Positions 58,974-64,000 of a DNA stretch of 64,000 nucleotides are shown here, one piece after another. Below the pieces are notes generated by a model. It did not search any database. It saw only the letters and a program-made list of their open reading frames with translations, and had not been told where the DNA came from. This DNA is from Bubalus kerabau (lineage: Eukaryota > Chordata > Mammalia > Artiodactyla > Bovidae), in NCBI RefSeq assembly GCF_029407905.1, contig NC_073624.1, positions 121,768,001-121,832,000 on the forward strand, read 5' to 3'. The position numbers were made by a program, and so were the translations under genes. Position 1 is the first letter of the stretch, and each line of letters opens with the position of its first letter.

Positions 58974-59451
58974 TGCCGGTGCCAGCCAGCAAAGTCGATC
59001 AGGTCCCGAGAACATGCACGGTGGGGCTGAGAAAGGAAACTAAAGCAAGAGAAATCTACAACAAAGATGGGGTTGAGAGGTTCAGACACGTCTCCACGGA
59101 GGGACGCAGTCTGACACCAACTTTATTCAGCATCTCATATTTATACAGAAGAGCGTGAGAAAGACAAGACAGTTAACATTTTCTTTGTTGACCTATACAT
59201 CTTACAAACAGTCACAAGAAATCTTGAGAGCATGGGAATGGCACCCTGTTATTATTTCTTACACCAGATAACATTTCTCTGTGCATGAGAAGTTTGCACA
59301 GAACTCCAGGTGCCTGCAGTAAATAAGCGCCTAATCTCTGGGGTGGCGGGACAGAGAGCTATGTTTGCAAGCAAACCCTCAAGGACTGAGGCAGCTCCCA
59401 GAGCTGTGTTCTTTGGACAAAGGACCCCGTTCTCACGGGCAGCTCCCCGCA
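58974..59451 (-). mobile_element. Solo LTR, class II (betaretrovirus-like) ERV
   Basis: A 478-bp LTR with TG...CA ends on the minus strand (TGCGGGGAGC to GGCACCGGCA). It is flanked by GAAAAT at 58968-58973 and 59452-59457, the 6-bp duplication typical of class II ERVs. Its TATA box (TATAAATA, 59145-59138) and poly(A) signal (AATAAA, 59127-59122) are only about 10 bp apart, as in betaretroviruses with a very short R. No internal viral genes remain. Confidence 0.88.
59122..59145 (-). promoter_or_regulatory. LTR TATA box and poly(A) signal
   Basis: TATAAATA followed by AATAAA on the minus strand inside the 58974-59451 LTR. Confidence 0.75.
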
Positions 59452-60200
59452 GAAAATATTTTAGAATTTAATGCTTCTTATATTTATGTAAACTTATGAC
59501 TTCATTTATATAATTACTTACTTTTTCTTGTATATTCAGGCTATAAATATCCTTTCAGATCAATTCATGTTCTGATACCTGATTTTAGTCTTTCAAATGA
59601 ATGTACTGTAGTGCTTGTCTGTATAAATCCTATGAACAAATATAGGGCTTTTGTAAATGATGCATTTATTGTAATTATTCTTGTTTAATTTTTAAGTGTT
59701 AAACCATGAGAGAAGGGGTTTTCCTGCAATTGTAAAATCATCATGACACGGTGTGCATTATCCTTCCAGAATGTAACCAAGCTCTCCAACAATCACTCTG
59801 AAATAAGCAAACTTAATTTCAACCAGTTGTTTTTGGATTTTAACGATTGACCTAAACTGTACTTTTTCTAGCAAGAATGCTTTTTGTCTGCAGTGTGAAG
59901 CGATTTGAAAGTACTGGATGTTAAATGTGAGCTTCTAATGGAATTTGGGCTGAAAGGATGACTGGAAGAAGACTATGAAAATCTCTCCCATAACCTAGTC
60001 TCTATGGACCCAGTTCCCTCCTCTCCTGTGAGACTCTTCGGGGAACAATCGCGAGGCACTGCACCCGCTGCGGAACCATCGAGCTGGACAGTGAAGGTGC
60101 CACTTCCCAGACAGACAGCATAGTGCAGCTCTGATAAAGGCCTTATTTTTATATAAATCATCTTTTTACATCTGTTTGTAAACATGTTTAGAATGCACCT

Positions 60201-60482
60201 GCTGCTGCTGCTGCTGCTGCTAAGTCACATCAGTCATGTCTGACTCTGTGTGACCCCATAGACGGCAGTCCACCAGGCTCCTCTGTCCCTGGGATTCTCC
60301 AGGCAAGAACACTGGAGTGGGTTGCCATTTCCTTCTCCAGTGCATGAAAGTGAAAAGTGAAAGTGAAGTCACTCATTCGTGTCCGACTCTTAGTGACCCC
60401 ATGGATTGTAGCCTACCAGGCTCCTCTGTCCATGGGATTTCCCAGGCAAGAGTGCTGGAGTGGGGTGCCATTGCCTTCTCTG
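60201..60482 (-). mobile_element. BOV-A2 SINE with 11-bp TSD
   Basis: Antisense dimer. The CTG run at its start is the (AGC)n tail. AGAATGCACCT at 60190-60200 pairs with AGAATGGACCT at 60483-60493, one mismatch. Confidence 0.95.
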
Positions 60483-60818
60483 AGAATGGACCTAGGCATA
60501 CATTTTTAGATTGTGATGACATAGCCATTCTGGATTGTATAAGTAGCAAATGTAACTTTTACGTTTTCAGTGGCACATTAAAAAAGCCAGCAAGAGATGC
60601 GTTCAGATCACTGTGTGGTATTTATTATGCAGCTGGTATCTGGGTAGCCAGAGACAGCATGTCTCTTTACATGTGGGTTCTGCCTTTAATTTACTTGTAC
60701 AATTCATTGTTACTGTTGTTTTTCTATAAATCTTTTGTGAACTTCCTGAATATGTGACAAAGTATGTACAGTCTACTTTTGAACTATTTTTTTAATCACA
60801 GCATTACTTATTGCTTTC

Positions 60819-60824
60819 AATAAA
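60819..60824 (+). terminator. Candidate poly(A) signal
   Basis: AATAAA at the end of the AT-rich tract 59458-60845, in the context 'gctttcaataaagtactg'. Confidence 0.45.
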
Positions 60825-61171
60825 GTACTGAAAGCAAAATTTTCTACTGCCAATAAGAGTGCCGAGGGTAAGCTGTACCCTCACTGAGAACTCACTGAGA
60901 ACTGAGAACAGACCAGAGCTGGTAATGGGAGCCCATGTCATTACATGGACATTCTGTTAAGAGAAACGGATGGATACAATGGAAAGGCCAGAAGGCGGAA
61001 GCATAGGTGTCCCCAAAGGACGACCGACTGGGTGTTCATGTCCTTGGCTCCAGAGACAAGAGGCTCCATCACTTCAGCATCTGCAGGGACAGGGCCCTTC
61101 TGCTGCTGAGGCGCAGGCAGCGGGCCGAGGGTGGGAACAAAGTGCAGGTGTCAAGGCTCACTGTCGGTCCT

Positions 61172-61269
61172 AGGGCGGGGTGGCCAAAGGCAACCCTGAC
61201 GCGGACCCGAATGATGCACTAGGGTGGGGTGGCCGAAGGCAACCCTGACGCAGACCCGAATGATGCACT
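61172..61269. repeat. 49-bp tandem duplication
   Basis: Units 61172-61220 and 61221-61269 both start AGGG and end GATGCACT. They differ at three positions, all transitions. Confidence 0.95.
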
Positions 61270-61368
61270 ATGGAGTGTGCGTGTGCACGCTTGTGTGTGG
61301 GAGCTTTTTATGTTATTTTAGCCAACAGTCTTTATTATTCATATATGCATAGAAACAAGAATGTAGCA

Positions 61369-61470
61369 GGGGGAGGTGGGAGGGAGATTTAAGAGGGACA
61401 GGACATATGCACACCTATGGCTAATTCATGTTGATGTATGGCAGAAATCAAACCAATATTGTACAGCAAC
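61369..61470 (+). mobile_element. L1 3' end fragment
   Basis: 'gggagggagatttaagaggg', 'ggctaattcatgttgatgta' and 'aatattgtacagcaacca' are the last 100 bp of the ruminant L1 3' UTR in sense. Confidence 0.82.
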
Positions 61471-61579
61471 CATGCTTCAGAAAAGAAGAACATAGCAAGG
61501 TGGTCAGGAAAGTATGAAAAAAAGATTTCTCATAGAGATTTATACTTAACCCCGTGTACATCTGGGAGCAGGCTGCCCA

Positions 61580-63940
61580 CCATCATCAGACCTTCCCCCC
61601 AGCATCAGGCCCACCCCCAGCGTCAGGCCCTAGTCCAGCATCAGATGTTCCCCCCAGCATCAGGCCCTAGTCCAGAATCAGATCTTCCCCTAGCATCAGG
61701 CCCTCCCCAAGCATCAGGCCCTCCTCAAGCGTCAGCCCCTCCCTCAGCATTAGGCCCTACTCTAGCATCAGATGCTCCCCCAGCATCAGACCCTTCCACA
61801 GCATCAGACCCCAGTCCAGTATCAGGCCCTTCCCCCAGCATCAGACCCCAGTCCAGCATCAGGCCCTAGTCCAGCATCAGGCCCTACTCCAGTATCAGAC
61901 CCTCCCATAGCATCAGGGCCTCCCCCAGCATCAGGCACTCCCCCAACATCAGGTCCTACTCCAGCATCAGACCCTAGTCCAGCATCAGAGGTTCCCCCCA
62001 GCATCAGGTCCTAGTCCAGCTTCTAACCCTCCCCCAGCATCAGGCCCTCCCCCAGCATCAGACCCTAGTCAAGCATCAGAGGTCCACCCCCACCAATATC
62101 AAGCCCTAGTCCAGCATCAGACCCTCCCCCTGAATCAGGGCCTCCAACAGCATCAGGGCCTCCCCCAGCATCAGGCACTCCCCCAACATCAGGTCCTACT
62201 CCAGCATCAGACCCTAGTCCAGCATCAGAGGTTCCTCCCAGCATCAGGTCCTAGTCCAGCTTCTAACCCTCCCCCAGTATCAGGCCCTCCCCCAGCATCA
62301 GACCCTAGTCAATCATCAGAGGTACCCCCCAGCCCCCGAGTATCAAGCCCTAGTCCAGCATCAGACCCTCCCCCTGAATCAGGGCCTCCAACAGCATCAG
62401 GCCCTCCCCAAGCATCAGGCCCTACTTCAGCATCAGACCCTAGTCCAGCATCAGAGATTCCCCCTAGAATCAGGCCCTAGTCTAGAATCAGACTCTCCCC
62501 CAGCATCAGACCTTCCCCACGCATCAGACCCTCTCCTAGCATCAGATTCTAGTCCAGCATCAGACCCTCCACCTGAATCAGGGCCTCCAACAGCATCAGG
62601 CCCTCCCCGAGCATCAGGCCCTACTTCAGCATCAGGCCCTAGTCCAGCATCAGACCCTAGTCCAGCATTAGACCTTCCCCCAGCATCAGACCCCACCCCC
62701 CCATCATCAGACGCCCCCCATCATCAGACTACCCCCCCTCCCCAGCATCAGACCCCAGTGCAGCATCTGACCCTCCCCCAGCATCAGACCCTCCTGCAGT
62801 ATCAGACAACCCCTCCCAGCATCAGACCCTAGTCCAGCATCAGATCCTCCCACAGCATCAGACCCTCCCCCAGTGTCCGGCCCTAGTCTACCATCAGACC
62901 CTACCCAGCATCAGGCCCTCCTCCAGCATCAGACCCTAGTCCGGCATCAGAGGTTCCCCCCAGCATCAGACATTTCCCCCCAGCATCAGACCCTCCCCCA
63001 GCAGCAGGGCCTAGTCCAGCTTCAGACACTACCCAGCATCAGACTCTCCCCAGGCATCAGGTTATCCCCCAGCATCAGGCCCTACTTCAGCATCAGACCC
63101 TAGTCCAGAATCAGAGGTTTCCCCCAGCATCAGGCCCTAGTCCAGCATCAAGCCCTCCCTCAGCATTAGGCCCTCCCCCAGTATCAGACCTTCCCCAAGC
63201 ACAGACCCTCCCCCAGTTTTAGGCCCCCCCCCAGCATCAGACCCTAGTCCAGCATCAGGTCCTCTCACAGCATCAGACTCTAGTCCAGCATCAGGCCATC
63301 CCCCAGCATCAGGCCCTATTCCAGCATCAGACATTCCCCCAGCATCAGACCCTAGTACAGCATCTGGCCATCCCCCAGCATCAGACCCTAGTCCACCATC
63401 AGGCCCTCCCCTAGCATCAGACCCTCCCCCAGCATCAGACTCTTGTCTAGCATCAGGCCCTAGTACAGAATCAGGCCCTAGTCCAGCATCAGGCCACCCA
63501 GCATCAGACCCTAGTCCAGCATCAAACCTTAGTCCAGCATCAGAGGTTCCCCCCCAACATCAGGCCCTAGTCCAGAATCAGACTTTCCCCCAGCATCAGA
63601 CCCTCCTCCAGCGTCAGGCCCTCCCCCGGCATCAGATCCTAGTCCAGCATCAGAATTTCCTCCCAGCATCAGACACTAGTCCAGCATCAGACACTAGCCC
63701 AGCAAGAGGCCCTCCCCAAGCTTCAGACCCTAGTCTAGCATAAGACGTTCCCCCCCAGGATCAGATGTCCCCCCCAACATCAGGCTCTTGTCCAGCATCA
63801 GACCTTCCCCCAGAATCAGACCATCCAGCAGTGTCAGGCACCCCCCACAACAGACCCTCCCCCAGCATGAGGCCCTCCTCCAGCATTATGCCCTCTCACA
63901 CCCTCAGACCCTTCCCCAGTATCAGACCCCTCACCTCCAG
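61580..63940. repeat. 18-bp minisatellite array, 2.4 kb
   Basis: Tandem variants of CCAGCATCAGACCCTAGT and CCAGCATCAGGCCCTCCC. Unit period is about 18 bp, so about 130 copies by length (not counted exactly). The array is fully inside the window; unique sequence follows from about 63941. Because 18 is a multiple of three, frames on both strands stay open for up to 144 codons, giving Pro/Ser/Ala- or Gly/Asp-rich strings without biological support. A 240-bp block is duplicated inside (see findings). Confidence 0.95.
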
Positions 63941-64000
63941 TATGAGGTGTGGAAGCCCCACTTGTCTGATGCTCCTGAGCACACTCAGGCAGTCCCAGAG

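Larger units (their letters stand above)
59458..60845 (+). other. 3'UTR-like AT-rich tract
   Basis: Non-repetitive, AT-rich and low in ORFs, unlike the GC-rich flank. It ends with AATAAA at 60819-60824 followed by a T-containing downstream region, as at a gene 3' end. A BOV-A2 was inserted later. It may be the distal 3' UTR of a gene or retrocopy, and could extend left past the LTR to about 58800. No coding exon was identified, and naming the gene needs a database comparison. Confidence 0.4.

Noticed and set aside
60201..60221. CTG trinucleotide expansion (also at 19150 and 19528)
   Set aside because: These are the (AGC)n tails of antisense BOV-A2 SINEs. A short CTG run at 54737-54751 is not linked to any gene.
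61438..61869. Proline/serine-rich 143-codon frame
   Set aside because: It is the translation of L1 tail plus minisatellite; an 18-bp period keeps frames open by arithmetic, and the opposite strand is equally open.
61580..63940. CRISPR-like array
   Set aside because: There are no spacers: variation is spread over the unit, the period is 18 bp, and the genome is a mammal's.
1..64000. A new defence, secretion or biosynthetic system
   Set aside because: Nothing resembles an operon or linked novel genes; protein-like content is explained by retroelements, one transposon and three pseudogenes.

Overview
This is a stretch of ruminant nuclear genome, almost certainly bovid (cattle-like). The call rests on repeat content: several BovB (RTE-class) retrotransposons, BovB-tailed SINEs of the BOV-A2 and Bov-tA types, cetartiodactyl CHR SINEs, ruminant-type L1 elements, a ruminant-type mariner and two solo endogenous-retrovirus LTRs. 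There is nothing bacterial, phage or plasmid in it. I found no intact protein-coding gene. The protein-like signals are retrotransposon or transposase remains plus three broken gene copies: two ADAM-family and one Kir2.2-like.

Layout. 1-1860: old LINE and SINE debris. 1885-5836: a tandem duplication whose two units each carry a minus-strand ADAM pseudogene; the second is cut off by a BovB. 5837-10105: two BovB copies head to head, forming a large inverted repeat. 10405-12128: another BovB with an 8-bp target-site duplication. 13026-23826: one nearly full-length antisense L1 broken up by seven later insertions. 24501-28703: SINEs, two BovB pieces and, between them, an antisense mariner with terminal inverted repeats and two lost catalytic acids. 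28704-30378: an L1 ORF2 fragment with no 3' end.

At about 30379 the sequence changes sharply from AT-rich and LINE-dense to GC-rich and LINE-poor. The GC-rich half holds MIR relics, a CCAT-type microsatellite (36165-36680), a CHR SINE, and a Kir2.2 (KCNJ12-like) pseudogene at 42260-43506 that still shows the potassium selectivity filter motif. Later come an 11-bp-TSD L1 tail (49557-49684), a class I solo LTR with a 4-bp TSD (51089-51844), a BOV-A2, a second probable LTR, an L1 relic, and a class II solo LTR with a 6-bp TSD (58974-59451). A non-repetitive AT-rich tract ending in a poly(A) signal (59458-60845) could be a 3' UTR. The window closes with a 2.4-kb minisatellite of about 18-bp units (61580-63940) with a 240-bp higher-order duplication.

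The parts do not form a pathway. The window records successive insertion, duplication and decay. I looked for a new biological system and did not find one. The most useful leads are the ADAM duplication, the inverted BovB pair, the compositional breakpoint at 30378, the 3'UTR-like tract and the minisatellite. All family names come from recognising sequence by eye; no database search was run.
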